A DNA stretch of 64,000 nucleotides from Ophiura sarsii (Eukaryota > Echinodermata > Ophiuroidea > Amphilepidida > Ophiuridae): positions 34,832,811 through 34,896,810 of the forward strand of contig CM069445.1 of assembly GCA_035610835.1 (NCBI GenBank). The letters run 5' to 3'. Every line of letters starts with the position of its first letter. Positions within the stretch are counted from its first letter, which is position 1. Under the pieces are notes generated by a model. The model was not told where the DNA came from, made no database searches, and saw only the letters and a list, made by a program, of their open reading frames with translations. Position numbers and translations under genes: made by a program. Positions 1 to 12,773 of this stretch are shown here, in pieces.

Positions 1-693
1 AGGAGGTAAATACAAATCCTCTTCCCCAAGCTACAGATAATATAACTATGAACTTATAACCTACATGCGTTCTGCAATATTAATAACACACCACATAGTA
101 TCGTTCTCGATGTGGTTGCTTAGCAACATGATGCTGTTTCATTAATTAACCCAATTGACTATACATGTATGCTATCGCCAGTCACGTCCTAAATATCGAT
201 ACAACCTTAATATTAAAGAATATTGATCGATCACTTGATTAATTGGACTACGCCATTCTCTTCAATTCTACAGAGCATAAATTTCCAAATATTGAATTAT
301 AAATATCGTGCCTCCTGATTGTTGTACAACAATGAACATTTCAATCCTAAGTATGTGTATCATATAATTTATAATTAAAACAGCTTTATTTTTACTATTT
401 CGTGTCCTTGTATGATTATCAGCATTGTTACATTTCTTATTAAACCTGATTTCGGATTGACCAATACTTGATTATCCATACACGCTAATCCAACCAGCTA
501 CTACCTACTTCCTTTCATGGCCTTGACTATTTGAACATTTAAAAAAAATAATTTAGACTTAGTGCAGGCCTTTAACACGATATCTGTTTGTACACCCCTG
601 CATGTCAGCACACGGTCACTTTTGGAAATTTATGCTCTGTTGCACTGTACTGACAACTAAACTGAAAAATATGTATTGCTACATTATATGCAG
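1..693. other. No gene recognised (upstream/intronic DNA)
   Basis: AT-rich sequence with no open frame of note and no clear inverted or tandem repeat. It may be an intron or the 5' flank of the host gene that starts outside the window. Confidence 0.5.
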
Positions 694-803
694 CAATGGA
701 AATACCCACCCACATGACTTTCCACCCGAGCAGGGAGTCTATAATATTATCGGAGAGGTCACTCCTCCGACAAAATTTCGCCTACTAAAACCAAATTCAA
801 CGG
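694..803 (+). CDS. Possible internal exon of the host extracellular-protein gene
   Basis: The acceptor is ATGCAG before 694 and the donor is GTGACG at 804. The frame enters in phase 2 and leaves in phase 1. It reads about 36 residues, beginning NGNTHPHDFPPEQG and ending KPNST. Its phase-1 exit fits the phase-1 entry of the exon at 6205, giving a junction ...KPNST-D-NVHTPTF. The residues carry no recognised motif and the donor is only fair, so this exon is a guess backed by phase alone. It might equally be a chance open segment. Confidence 0.3.
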
Positions 804-956
804 GTGACGGTTTTGTAGCGGGCGCACTATCATGGTCGTAGCAAACCAGACGACCTAAGACGTGGTTGATTTTATCGGCTCAAAAAATGATTTGTGGAAC
901 AAAAATAGAACATCAATGGTAAAAAAAAAGTAAATGAAAAACAAACGGTATTGAGT

Positions 957-2885
957 TTACGGTATTGAGCACTTTGTTCAATGGCTAGTCTAACCAGAAA
1001 CGGTTGTCAATACATATTACGCTCCTGATTTATCAGTTGAGCACTTTTTGAAGTTGAGCACTTTTTGATTATCTTTTGATATCTTAATGTGTAAAGATCT
1101 CCTTTGGAATATATTGTTGCTCTGATCGCTAGTGTTAACACCATTGATTGTGTATTCTCATTTTCAATGTGTCAAAAGCCTGCGATTAGAGAGACATCTT
1201 TTCGCCTGATGATTGGACAAAATGACCGTATGGGATTGTCCATGAAACTCAGAGTAGCGATAATATTCCGGAAGGTCTATACCTCTGAATATATATATAC
1301 ACTCGTCAAAAGAAGTTCCTGGACACTCATTGAAGTTCAAATATTTCACATAAATATTTAATATAAATTAAACAATTGCATGTCAAAATAAGCAGACAAC
1401 AATTCTCTATCATGTCTGTATGAAATTAAGATGTACGCATTCATGCATGGCTGAGCACATTCATTAAGCAATGGTAAGGTGCGTAAAAGGAGATTGCAAG
1501 AAATGAGCATTTACAGTCATTTGAATGGAGGGATTATCCAATTTTTTGCAATCTTCTTGCCATTGTCAAGTGAATGGGATCTGCCATGCATGAGTGATCA
1601 TGTCTAAATTCCATGTTAAGCTGTTAGAGGATTACTTTCTGCTTATATTGATATACAATTATATATATATAATCATATATATAATTATATATATTCTATT
1701 CAATATTAATTTAATTTAAGTGTCCAAGAACTTCTTTTGCCGAGTGTATATGGTCACGCGTTATGAACTCGCCTCCCAATAGGGTGGTGCCGTTACATTT
1801 TTTAGTTTCATGCTGTAATTTTCCTCAAATATTTTTAAAACCACAAAAGCTATCTCAACAAATTTGGTATCATTTTAAAGCCCTAATAACAAGCTATCTG
1901 CCTGCAAAATGGCATTGGTATAGCTAATACAGAATGGGAGATACAGCTGTTTGATGTTTGGGGACCAGGGGTGGTGCTGGAAGGGGTGTTTCTGGAAGGG
2001 GTGCCGCCTGTACAAACTCAATGGGGATAATCCCATGTTTTGTTCTTTTTACAATAACTAGTCATCTCCTAATGTTACAAACACCATTCTGGTCCCATTT
2101 TAAAGGATAATTAGTAGTCTTTAAGTATGTGGTTCAACAGACTTGTCAACTATTTGTAACAACTAATTAATTATGGATAAGACAATGAACATCAGCTTTC
2201 TTCCTATTCGCTACACAGTCAACATGAATAATCAGCCTCAATTTACCGGATTTATAAAAATGACAATAACAGAAAAAGTTTTCAACCTATGATAGCAAAA
2301 GTATACATTTTTGGAAAGCTTGTAACTAGAGGAATTCAGAAATGCAGTTTATATCAGGGAAGGGTTCATCCTTAAACAAATATTTTTGAAAATTCTAAAA
2401 ATATATAAAATAAAAATTGGAGATATTCACTAGCCGGTATAATTACCATACCGACGTAGTAACTTTAACAATTATATATCATCTAATGGGTAATTTCATG
2501 AGGAATTCAAATATGTAAAGTAAATAATGATAGGGGTAGGTATAAAAAATATATGAATCTCGAATTAAAAATTAAAAACTCTGATATTTTTCCGAACATT
2601 TCCGATCATACCATTTTAGTTCTTAGTCGTACTATAATTTTAATGGCATATTTGGTTTTCTCATGAAATTTCCCTTCAGAAAATATATACTTTTACTACC
2701 TCAGGGGGGTATACAAGCAAATATAAATGTGTAAAGTTAAAATCATGTCGTGAAAGCCAAAATCCATGTGTAACGCGAAAGGAGGCGAGCTTAAAACACA
2801 TGACCATATATATAATTATTTTATTATTGACAACCATTTCTAGTTAGACTGGACATTTGAATAGAGTGCTCAATACCGTAAACGG
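957..2885. mobile_element. Non-autonomous inverted-repeat element, nested
   Basis: The arms at 957-1013 and 2824-2885 are inverted copies: TTTACGGTATTGAGCACT at the left reads back from the right end, followed by a matching GTCTAAC...GGTTGTCAATA stretch. A second, inner pair lies at about 1746-1775 and 2776-2811 (GGTCA...GCTCGCCTCC type), so at least one element sits inside another. An AT microsatellite lies at 1650-1700. No transposase frame is visible. The superfamily cannot be assigned because no clear target duplication is seen. Confidence 0.6.
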
Positions 2886-2904
2886 TAGAGCTTATACAAA
2901 TTCA

Positions 2905-2953
2905 TAGGTATAGACCTTCCGGAATATTAGCGATAATATTCCGGAAGGTCTAT
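2905..2953. repeat. Near-perfect palindrome
   Basis: TAGACCTTCCGGAATATT at 2911-2928 is mirrored by AATATTCCGGAAGGTCTA at 2936-2953 with a 7-base centre. The same arm occurs again at about 1258-1290, inside the element at 957-2885, so the palindrome probably arose from an inverted copy of that arm. Confidence 0.75.
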
Positions 2954-3060
2954 TTTATAGCTATATGCAGAGATGGAAATGCTCATACACCTTTCGACCT
3001 CAGGTTACCTAACCTTAGGTCGAATACTTTTTCGGACTTAGCATTTTGTTCGACGACATT

Positions 3061-3600
3061 GCGGTTGTCTGATTGGATTTATTTTCAACCTAAGGTAATT
3101 TAGTATCATTATTTTCCCGTATTCTTGGCCTTTTTAGACAGACCTTTACTCTGTTAATATTGAATACACATTTTTGATTGGAGCCGTGTCTGATTTTGTA
3201 TTATGACCTTGGGTTACTACTGTGATTTGTTAGGCCTACATTTTACCACGTTTTAGTCCAAATCAACCTCAGGTTTTCACAGGTAATATCTTATTAACCT
3301 GAGGTTGTCAAATTGGATTTATTTTCAACCTGAGGTTGTTTCATTAATTTTTTTCCTCAACCTCAGTATTCTATTTCAATATCATTTACCTTTACTCTGA
3401 TTATATTGAATACACAATTTTGAATTTAGACGTGTTTGATTTTTGTATTATTACCTTGGGTAACTACTGATTTATATGGGGGATACAATTTACCACGCTT
3501 CAATCAAAATCAACCTGAGGTTTTCACATTGAATATCTTGACAACCTGAGGTTGTTTAATTGGATATATTTTTAACCTTAAGTTGTTGTATTGAATATCG
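3061..3600. repeat. Tandem repeat, unit about 240 bp, with AACCTGAGGTT cores
   Basis: Two and a fraction diverged copies start near 3061, 3301 and 3545. Each holds a GTTGTC-ATTGGATTTATTTTCAACCT stretch, a 'TTTACTCTG..ATATTGAATACACA' stretch and an 'ACCTTGGGT.ACTACTG' stretch in the same order. The palindromic word AACCTGAGGTT (and CCTCAGGTT variants) recurs throughout 2995-3720. No coding potential was seen. Confidence 0.65.
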
Positions 3601-4193
3601 GTTAGGTATGATAATTATTGCTGTTGCACATGACGAATTGAGAGAAGCTACCAAAATGTTTAAGTCCAAAAGTGAATACAACCTGGTAACCTGAACATTA
3701 GGTGAGGTGAGGTTAACATTTTATATTGGGGTATTTCAATACTGATTTTGCTTCCACGTAGAGCTAAATGACTTGAATCTGTCGATTTTATAGCGAATTT
3801 TATCGTTTATTTTCTCGAACGAATAATTCAAAAAATGGCGAACGATAGAACAAAATGGCAGTGACAGTTAAGGTGCAAGTTATGAAAGTTAATTGCACGT
3901 GCCCATGTGTATTCATCGCATCTGTTCTATTGTGTGTTAGCATACCTTGCAGCCGCGGCGTCGTATTGAAAGGACCCATTGTCTTTTGCAGCAACGTTTG
4001 TAATACTGATATATTTTAAGCATGATAACTTGCATTGTTACATCATATTAATATTTGTTTCTATTCTATCGATCATAGAAGTATTAGTGAACAACCTTGT
4101 TTCCATGGCGACTGCACAGAGCGCGGATACTGTAGTTGTCATCCGTGTTGGAGCGGGCAGTTCTGCAATGAGACGGGTATGTAGTTCACTTAA

Positions 4194-4539
4194 AGGTAGA
4201 TGACCCGATCACATTTTCGTAACACAGAATTATTTCAAACATACGGAGATTTTCATATCATATGAAAGCTCGTATTTTTCTCATCATCATACTGAAATTT
4301 GACGGCTTAAATCGGTATAATTACGGAGAAATCGATGAAATAACGTCGAATTACCACGAATGGTGGTAACCACCGATATAGTTTGTGTACTATCTCAATG
4401 GGTACAGTTCACAGCATCTTGTGCGTCTAAAATAAGAACCATTAGAGCTATGCAACTCAAACTTTGGAACACGACTTTTTAAAGGATGACCTTTCATGTA
4501 GAATAGAAAACTTCAAGTTGAAAATCGGAACATCTACCT
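4194..4539. mobile_element. MITE family 2 (TTAA target), copy A
   Basis: It is flanked by TTAA at 4190-4193 and 4540-4543. The ends are inverted copies: AGGTAGATG...CGAT on the left and ATCGGAACATCTACCT on the right. A closely related copy in opposite orientation lies at 55246-55590, and others at 25099, 56020 and 59921. TTAA duplication points to piggyBac-type mobilisation (known for that superfamily; inferred here). Confidence 0.75.
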
Positions 4540-4619
4540 TTAAAACGTTGTATTAATCCTGATGTCAATTCCAAAAAATTATCGTACCACGCTTCCAAGT
4601 CATGCTCGGCTCCACTTAA

Positions 4620-4862
4620 CACTTTCCACGCGGCTATTACTAGTTTTACCATATCATACAAACAAATTTTTCAGAAACCTTTCAATTTTTAAAGTCTTAT
4701 CTCAAGAAATACTGAACCAATACTAGGCATGTTTGTACTAATTTCTATGCATTTCTCATGGTTATTCCGAATATGGAGTTGAAATTCAATAAATTTGACA
4801 TTTTTGAAATATTTTGTGAAATTTTGGAATGTCGTCTGCAGACGCCTGCCGCATGGAAAGTG
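4620..4862. mobile_element. MITE family 1 (TTAA target), copy A
   Basis: It is flanked by TTAA at 4616-4619 and 4863-4866. The termini are CACTTTCCACGCGGC and the inverted GCCGCATGGAAAGTG. At least six further full or broken copies occur in this window (28622, 36551, 50589, 55801, 56587, and the scrap at 63034). About 243 bp, non-coding, piggyBac-like by target site. Confidence 0.8.
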
Positions 4863-4902
4863 TTAACTCTCTACTACCAAATGGCAATCCATCGAAGAGA
4901 AG

Positions 4903-5692
4903 AATTCTTTTTAATCTAAACTGCTCACACAAAGTTAGGAAACTTTTTTTAATCAAGTATATTTTTATTATTTATTACCCTCTTGTATTATGTTGCATAT
5001 CAATGGAAAGCTGAAGTGATCTTCTTTAAAATGATACCAAATGTGCAATGATGACATGTTGCTGGACTTGGCCACATGATTGAGACTGAGGCAAAGTCAC
5101 AAATCAAATGTGCCAACATTACCGTTATCTGTGCTAAACAGTCAATAGGTAATGACATGGGCTCTCTCCAAATCTGTTCAACGCGGCATATTGAAACTGC
5201 AAAACGTTAACCGTGTCTCAGAAAAATGTACAAGTTGTAGGCCTAAACCTTTCATCACTTACCTTCATGACCTTCCACCTGGAGTCATTTGTTAATCCAG
5301 TCTTGCACTACCCAAATAATGGTTTTCTAAAGAGATTAGGATTAACTTGTGAGTGTTGCGCTCACTGGTGCAAATCTTTGTGTAAACCATTCATGGTTCT
5401 CAAGCATGACCGGTTTGATTATTGATCATCACGTATTGACTGTTTAGCACAGATAACGGTAATTTTGGCACATTTGATTTGTGACTTTGCCTCATTCTCA
5501 TTCATGTGGCCAAGTTCAGCAACATGTAATCATTGCAAATGTGGTATAATCTTAAAGAGGAACACTTCAGCTTTCCATTGATATATAACAGATACAAAGA
5601 GGGTAATAAATAATATAAATATACTTGATTAAAAAAAGTTTCCTAACTTTTTGTGAGCAGTTTATATAATACGTTTAGGTTAAAATTCCATT
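4903..5692. mobile_element. Foldback element with about 250-bp inverted arms
   Basis: The left arm 4903-5148 and right arm 5434-5692 are inverted copies over nearly their whole length. Examples are CTGCTCACACAAAGTTAGGA against a matching TCCTAACTTTTTGTGAGCAG, and ACCGTTATCTGTGCTAAACA in both. The 285-base centre is unique. It has no transposase and no confident target duplication. Confidence 0.8.
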
Positions 5693-6204
5693 TTGACAGC
5701 GTATCGATGGGCCTGGAATCGGATCTGTCAATATCCACTCACTGCTTGTGCTTTGTTATTTGGTGATCATTTCTCTTTTTGCAGGCGCTTATTTGTTTAT
5801 GAACCTCCCTCCATTGGATAAAAGTTAGTTCGAATGAATAGCAAACTTTTGACTCAGTGACATATTTCTTAACTCAATACGTATTTCTGGTGAAATATTG
5901 TTCCAAAGAGAAGAAGCTTTAGCATGAAATGTACGCTAGATTGATTGTCGATTTTTCCCAAATAAATATAAAAAAATAAATATCAAGAATAATTCAAAAA
6001 TAAATAATAATAAACAAATGAAGTGAACAAACGTGGTCATTTTATCTATGTATGTATTTTCCACGGTTGAATAACCTTAAAGTAGTTAAAGTAATATAAA
6101 GTTATAAGCAGAGTTCTACACTATCAATAGTATAATACCGTTGCAAACGGCTTCATACGTTTGAAATTGCAATCAAAATCATGAATAACGATAAACCATT
6201 TCAG
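5693..6204. other. Intron sequence, nothing recognised
   Basis: It is AT-rich, with an A-rich run near 5960-6020. It ends in the acceptor ATTTCAG of the next exon. An open stretch from 5701 (RIDGPGIGSVNIH...) is not phase-compatible with its neighbours and was not called. Confidence 0.5.
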
Positions 6205-6608
6205 ATAACGTCCACACGCCGACATTTCGAGAGTCCAAGCATGACGTCATCATCCCTTCAGACACCCAGCCCGGGGTTCCATTCCTGTTCGTAAGCGCAT
6301 CAGATGGAGACCGGTCCAAATGTGGCTGGTCAACCGAATGCTATTGCGCAGATATGTATTTCTCGATTAAAAGTACCACCAGCACGCGTCACAAAGTGGC
6401 GCCAAAACTAGATATACATCCTCTATCCGGTGGGATCTTTCTTACGGAAGATGGTCTTTTGGAGCCTGGATTCTTCGAGTATGAGATCTTCGTTGACAAC
6501 CTGGATGGTCTGCAAGGATCTAGCGTACCTATGAAAGTCATGGTGGAGGAGTTTGATGATTGGAGTGGGGTATTTAAATCAAGGAAACTAACAGCTGTTG
6601 ACATTTCG
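6205..6608 (+). CDS. Host gene exon: cadherin-like segment
   Basis: This exon enters in phase 1 after ACCATTTCAG and leaves in phase 0 before GTGAGAG. It codes for about 135 residues. The pattern NVHTPTF, then F-x-V-S-A-S-D-G-D, then I-H-P-L-S-G-G-I-F-L, then a Y-E-I-F-V-D strand recalls a cadherin repeat. The typical LDRE and DxNDN calcium motifs are missing, so 'cadherin-like' is the most I would say. Cysteines in KCGWSTECYC suggest an extracellular, disulfide-bonded site. It joins directly in frame to the exon at 6977, with a 368-base intron of unremarkable sequence between them. Confidence 0.8.
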
Positions 6609-6976
6609 GTGAGAGTCAAAGAAAATATCATGCCATTCCCAAGATCATTTGCAATATTTTGAGAATAAAAGATGGAAAATTTAATAATGGTGTGATAACG
6701 GATGGACAGATACATGTTTTTAGTAATGGATGGTCCCTGTATTTACACACATGTAATAGCAAGTGTCAATGTAAGACCATCTAAGGCAACTAATTGGAAC
6801 TTGAATGTCGATGCCTTGCATTTTCCCGGCGTGATATCCCGCAATTTTCCTGAATTAATTGGCGCTCAATGTGAATCTATTTAGACTGGTTTGATTTCCA
6901 CTTTATGAGTCGATCCATAAATCATACGCAAACCCAGAAAACTCCCCCTATACCTTTTTATCTTTTGATTCTCTAG

Positions 6977-7264
6977 GGTTTGAACGCTCTCAACGACGAC
7001 CCACTGGACTGTGCGCTAGCAGTGGCTGCGGTGGACCAAGGTATCGTGACAATAACACCCGGCGACCGCATCAGCGTAGAATTCACCGTGACCGTACCGG
7101 ATAACTACTACGCAGAAGACATAGCCTTGGAGATCTTTACTGATGACGTCAACGGTACTTTTGCGATTCTTTGTGAACCAGTCGTATCAGCAGGGGCCAA
7201 TCTGGAGATAGAGCTTGACACAACAGATCCAGTGATGGAGTATAATACGGGTTATCTTTTATCG
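6977..7264 (+). CDS. Host gene exon: unit A, first half
   Basis: Acceptor TTCTCTAG, donor GTGAGATG, phase 0 on both sides. It codes for about 96 residues starting GLNALNDDPLDC. The strand pattern ITPGDRISVEFTVTVPDNYY is the 'P-G-D-x-[IV]-x-[VF]-x-[IV]-x-[IV]-P' start that recurs in units C, E and G (ELAAGENVHYEVILTVP; TVTPGGKSKIQHNITL; LSTGEPINLQMRLNLP). It ends DPVMEYNTGYLLS. Together with the exon at 21004 it makes exactly 507 bases, the same as unit C, which argues that the two exons are joined directly across the LTR retrotransposon. Confidence 0.85.
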
Positions 7265-7359
7265 GTGAGATGTCTTATATTAAGTATATACATGTGTAAC
7301 TGTGGTTATCTGATCCTCATCATCCCCCACTTTAGGTAATGCCCCCTCCGCGTAACTAT

Positions 7360-10300
7360 TGTGGCGGGACGACCGAGACCACGAAGCGTGCAGAATGCAA
7401 TTTTGCCAATCTGACACCACTAATTTTTTTGGGTTTAATTTAAGTTTGGGCAGGGTTGAAATTAGAAACCTGATTTATAAGACCACGTGGGTTAGTTTGC
7501 AGGGCAGAACCTGCTTTTCTACCGTGAAGAACAAAGCACCGGACAATTAGGTTAATATTCTATGTACCATTTATTTCGCAACCACACCACTCCACAACTA
7601 CAGCATCTACAAACTCCAAGTGTTATTTACATAACTTAGCCCAACTGACGAAAATAAAGTCGAAAGTGAGAATTGTACCAAAGTGAAAAATGGGGAAGAC
7701 TAAAAATAAAACTTAGAATTAAGGATCAAAAAGAAACTGAAATTGGAGATTTGAAAATTGTACCACCCAAAAATAAAGAATGTACCACCAAGAATTAAGA
7801 TTGTACCACCAAAAATTGTACCACCATGGAGCGTTCTGAAACATACAAAAGAAAAGAACACTGCGTTAATGCCATGTCACACCGACTATCATATGTGTAA
7901 ATGTTTACGCGCCATAAGCTTACAGTCCAACTCTGCGCTCAGGCTCCATAACACATCGCCGCGCTTAAGCTCCATGTCTCCTTTCCGTGGGTAAGACCTC
8001 TCTTCCTCTCGATTCCTCTGTCGCTCAACTCCTATGTCGCTCAACTCCTATGTCGCTCAACCTCTCTAGGTCAGTTCCCACCGCGCACGGCAACCAGTAC
8101 GTTGATAACAGCAATTACACCATCGCCACGTGCACATACGAATACTTTTCATAACAGAAACTACGCCATCGCCACGTGCACATAGACCATTTTCCTTCAT
8201 TTACACATATCATAATTTGTCGGTTAATTTGCTCAAACTCCCTCATCACGATCATTAACCATGTTTGAGGCAGTAACATAGTCGTTGTACTTCCAACACA
8301 AAGCAATATATATAAGTAAGCCTAGTATTGGTGATCAAAGAATGAATGGTGACTTTGTACAAGTAAGCCTAGTATTTGTAAACAAGTCTCGAATGATGAA
8401 TTCACCCAAGTACATATCAATTTTTACCACAAGTTATAACTACTGAATCTACACTACGCGAGTATGGGTCGCTTTAGGGTGCGCTTACTACACTACTTAT
8501 CTAAACTTTATTATAACAATACAGTATGTAACCAATGATAACCAAAGTAAAATGTGTTCATAACTTGACAAAATATCGCAAGTCTTATTTCTTAAACTAC
8601 AATCAACATGTGCACGAACTTCATTACTCAGTACGACGCCATGGTTTGGAGCGCACATATCATTCCAATGGAACAATTGACAACCACTTCCAAAGGTTAC
8701 GATGAATTAATATTGTACCAAACAGTTTAATTCTCACCTGTACCTCTCCTACTCGCCATTGCCATTATTTACATATCACCATGATTTTTAAAGGAAGTGA
8801 CATTACTTACATTCCTGCTCTACAATAAGGGTATTCCCAATCTTCAGTTCACCTATTACTTCCGTCACACTTTCTGTCACGATTCCTATTTAACACAAAA
8901 GATAGTAGGATATTCCCACCAATAGTTAATCTAGTCTATATACAGTATAAGGTCATGGCATTCACAATTGTATGTGCGGATGGACAATAACAAGGTTGAC
9001 CTCACCCAGGTAATAATACCCATGCATAAGCATGCTCCCCAATGTACTTCACATAGTATAGTGTGACACAGTGTCACCATGTAACAAGATAGTTAGTTGT
9101 CAAAACATTAAAGTATTTTTCACCAAGCATGAAAAAATGTTGAAATCGAAAATGTACTAAGTATTGACACAGCATGGAAAAATATCGAAATCAAAAATCT
9201 ACAAAGTATTTTTGGACCAGTGATAAATTTCAATCACTTCAAAAATTTACAAGTGTTTTTCCCAAAAACACAAATTTGGATCACAGAAAACTTCTAAGTG
9301 TTACAGAACAAATTTTGATCCTCCAAAATTTTATAAGTGTTTCACCAAAAACACAAAATCTGATCCTCCAAAACTTTCTAAGTGTTTCACCAAAAACACA
9401 AATTATGATTACAGAAAAACTTGTAAATAATTTGGAAATTGAAAATATTTCCATAAATCGACAAAGTAATTTCTTATTGAACATAGAATATGTGAAATGT
9501 CAAAAATGCTCTAAGTGTTGGATAAAGCAAAAATCGACTAAGTGATTTCTTATTGAACATCAGAAATGTGAAATGTCAAAAATGCTCTAAGTGTTGGATA
9601 AAGCAAAAATCGACTAAGTGATTTCTTATTGAACATCAAAAATGTGAAATGTCAAAAATGCTCTAAGTGTTGGATAAAGCACTAATTTTGGTCACTAAAA
9701 AAACTACAACCCAAAATCAGCAGATTACATTACACAATGCAATAAGTCTCCAAAACGGTCTAACCAATCAGAACAAACATGCCGACTATTCCGCAGCACA
9801 ATCAGGGGGTCACACTTTGTGTACATGACAACCCTCAATATTATAAGAAATTTTGAATGATTAAAACAAATCATTACCACCGAAAGTATTCAGGAATATT
9901 GGAATACCTATTTAACTCTAGCATACAAATATATACACACATCATCATAACAATTTAACATCCGGGTCACCTGTTCTGTCCAACACACAAGTAATAAAAT
10001 ACAATCATTTGCCATGCAAGTTCCCTGTATTTACAATACAGTGACCAGGAATCATCTCTGATGGTTTGGTTTCTATGTCAACGCGATAAGGAATTATGGG
10101 ATATTGTCACAAAAAGCCTACCTAAATACTAGATAGATAGCTGTAATAATCAAAAAGATAAAGCACAGGCTCAATTTATACGCGGCACGCCCATCCTATG
10201 TTGTTTAAGAACACATAATAAACAAATTCACTAATCGCTCCTACCATACAATGGCCTCAATTTACATGTTTACACAATCCAACACTGAATCATGATAGCG

Positions 10301-11537
10301 TGACAATTTGGTATAGTGTAATCATTTATCCATAAAACAATGACCCAATTTACATTCATAAAATATTTTGTGTGCACTGGTAATTTATAATCATACACAC
10401 TACCATTGACACGCAAGCCTGAATAACTAATCAAAAATCAGACTAACAATTAGCTCAGGAAGAAAATCCTAATCCAAAATTTAGGGCATGAAAATCAGGA
10501 ACAGCTGACTTCATGTAACAATCCTAAAAATCATTAACAATATTTTAATGGTCAGAACAGTGCAACTGTATTTTCAGCTGTACTCAATCTCTACTGACAA
10601 AGTATTATTTGAAACAATAATTTGGAAACACACTGTAATAATTTCAAAATCACAGCACGACATACAAAATTTGATAAACAGGATTATTATACGGCAACCA
10701 TACAAAAGCACTACAATTTATCGTATTTTCTTACGCCGAGTTACTATAGCAACACCCAGAATGCACTTCGCACCTCTCGAGAATTTTCTAGAATATCATG
10801 ACGTCATCATCTCAAATTGATTTATGCAGAGGTACTGTTATGCACACAAGTTTGATCATTTTCAACAAATGAAGAGGTATTTTAAAACTGCCCAAAATCA
10901 TTCCAAACACGTAAATCAGGGCTATTTTTTGGTCATGCATAACGCTATACGACATACTATCACTAACAATCGGCTTTTTGAAGTAATTTGACACAATCAA
11001 AAAGAGATATTTGGGGTCTCAAACTACGGTGTCAGTGTGATGAAAACAGAAATAAATGCCCTATTCACACACTGTTAAAAATCACGGAACATGTATAAAA
11101 AATCTGGTATCTACCTTGTCCACGAAAACGCGCAGAAATCGCTCAATTTACAAAATACATGAATCACAATGGTCCAAGAATGTTCTATATACATCTATAG
11201 TACTTACAATGAAAGGATGTCAATCAAAACGTCCGATTTCCGAAGGATTTGGGATGTTTTCTTTCCAGCGTTCCGAGTTTTCTGATCATACCATGCGTTC
11301 AACAAAAGATGGCGTTTTTGGTTTTCCCCCGCTGTATTGCGCAAGCCTAAACCAATTAGCAACGCCCTCTAGTTATCCCAGATAGGTGAGGCCGATCAGG
11401 TAACGTACAGGCAACACCCCAAAATGAAATTACAAGCGGTGCATAATAAAAATAGATCTTAAGGGTATTGCAACCGTTTGCAATGATTAAATAATTAAAT
11501 ACGCCCAAAACTTCTACAAAAAGCGATTCCCGCTACA
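7360..11537 (-). repeat. 3' LTR (left copy), 4,178 bp
   Basis: Bounded by TGT...ACA with the copy at 16182-20358 matching base for base apart from one T. Inside are several ATTGTACCACC words (7735-7830), an internal tandem repeat (9492-9681), and near the left edge a second primer-site-like word (TCTGACACCACT, about 7409-7420). Small open frames inside (for example 9174-9545, 11056-11385) are identical in both LTRs simply because the LTRs are; they are low-complexity and I do not call them genes. Confidence 0.93.
9492..9681. repeat. 76-bp tandem repeat inside the LTR (about 2.5 copies)
   Basis: Copies start with GTGAAATGTCAAAAATGCTC at 9492, 9568 and 9644, an exact 76-base step. The third copy stops after about 37 bases. 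The identical array is at 18313-18502 in the other LTR. The sequence before it, from about 9170, shows looser repeats of TTTCACCAAAAACACAAA, suggesting that the array grew within an older repetitive tract. Confidence 0.9.
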
Positions 11538-11560
11538 CAGCCCCCCACCTAGCATTTGAC
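11538..11560 (-). other. Likely polypurine tract next to the 3' LTR
   Basis: On the - strand the bases immediately before the left LTR read AGGTGGGGGGCTG then TGTAGCGGG. A G-rich purine run at this spot is where plus-strand DNA synthesis is normally primed in LTR elements. The tract is short and interrupted by pyrimidines near the LTR, so this is a positional inference. Confidence 0.5.
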
Positions 11561-12773
11561 GTCCCCGTCAATAACAAGCGATAACAATAAAATAAGCGGG
11601 ATCGCTTACACACTCTACTCCCCGCGCACCAACAATACCTCCCCAACGCGTACCAAATATACCTCACCAAACATCAGAGATGAATACCTTACTCTACTAC
11701 AAGGTCTTAAACTACTCCTAAACTACTACAGGTCTTAAAGTACAAAAATAAATAAAACTGCCAATCTTCATCTCCCTCCGTCGTCCTTGCTCTCCAGTCT
11801 CCTGTTGCTTGTAGGGCCCCTGGCCGGTTGCTGGTAGGGCCCCTGGCCAATCCCGATGCGACCCCTGGTTGGGTCCGAGGATCCCGTCCGTCATTCGTCG
11901 TCGTCTCGCCGTTGGAACCTTTGGTCAGGTTCGTCGTAACCCCTGGTCGGTTAAAGTACCCATGGTCGGGTCTGCAATAATCCTCATCTGTGTGGAGCTC
12001 TAGTAGCGAGTCTCCCGTTACGTCCCATGAGTTGACAACTCGGCTTATAAGGCCAAGAATCGAGCCAAACTCTGACAGATTGGGTGTAACATCAGTCATC
12101 GTCCAGTTATGTATACGTCGCCTACTTCGCCTTCATATTGTAACAATTCTAATCTTATCACGAACTCAAAACAACTGGTATATTAACGTCAACGAAAACT
12201 TTCAAATATTTAATAACTCCTCCATCTTCCACAGGACTTTATACTGAATGCTCTTCCATTACGGTCCATCACCACAAGTTTTCCATCTTAGATCCTACCC
12301 TAGCGGTACCTTATAGGCTTAACACACCTCCTACTGATTCCCTGGCTTCCACCTTCTCACCGTCTACTAGTCTTTCCAACTTCTACAAATCCAAGTACTA
12401 GTATCCGCTACCATACTCCCCAATACTTAATCAAATACCAAACGAGAATTCCTAAAATAAATTACACTCCGACAGCATCTTCCCCTATAGCTCCTATCAC
12501 CCGTCTAGTGCCCTAGTGCACCAAGACCAACTATCACGTCGTCACCACCTCACAACCAGCACTGCAAGCTTCTCGAACACTTCCACCCAAAGCTCACCAA
12601 TCGTCCTCATTTATTTTTGTACACCAACTCAACCGACTCCAACACAACACAACAATGTCAACCCGAATTCCGAAATTTAACAGTCTCTCTCAGTCTGTCT
12701 CTTCCTACCGCATAGTCCCCCTTATATCCATTAACCACGCAATTGAGCCTGCAACCTGACGCCATATACCACC
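11561..12773 (-). other. Retrotransposon 3' untranslated part, with a small open frame
   Basis: About 1.2 kb lies between the gag-like stop and the purine tract. The only sizable frame on the sense strand is 11707-12099 (130 residues, starting MTDVTPNLSEFGSILGL). It contains repeats of a 'RPGVTTNLTKG/RPGALQ' type that come from short tandem GGGCCCCTGGCCGG-like words at 11815-11850. No signal peptide, membrane segment or known domain was seen. It could be chance. Confidence 0.4.

Noticed and set aside
4079..4176. Open stretch EVLVNNLVSMATAQSADTVVV with a TCATAG acceptor and a GTATGT donor, like a repeat-unit signature
   Set aside because: It exits in phase 0 while the exon at 6205 needs phase 1, and no exon was found between them. 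It may be a relic or a lineage of exons I missed; not called.
7336..7359. A host exon broken by the LTR retrotransposon: TTTAG acceptor, then VMPPPRNYY continuing after the element (20363-20405) as PTTTGDTGTFDQI with a GTATGT donor
   Set aside because: The joined stretch is 67 bases and leaves the frame in phase 1, while the next exon needs phase 0. The flanking exons join in frame without it, and unit A is then exactly as long as unit C. The upstream intron would be only 71 bases. A skipped or relic exon remains possible.
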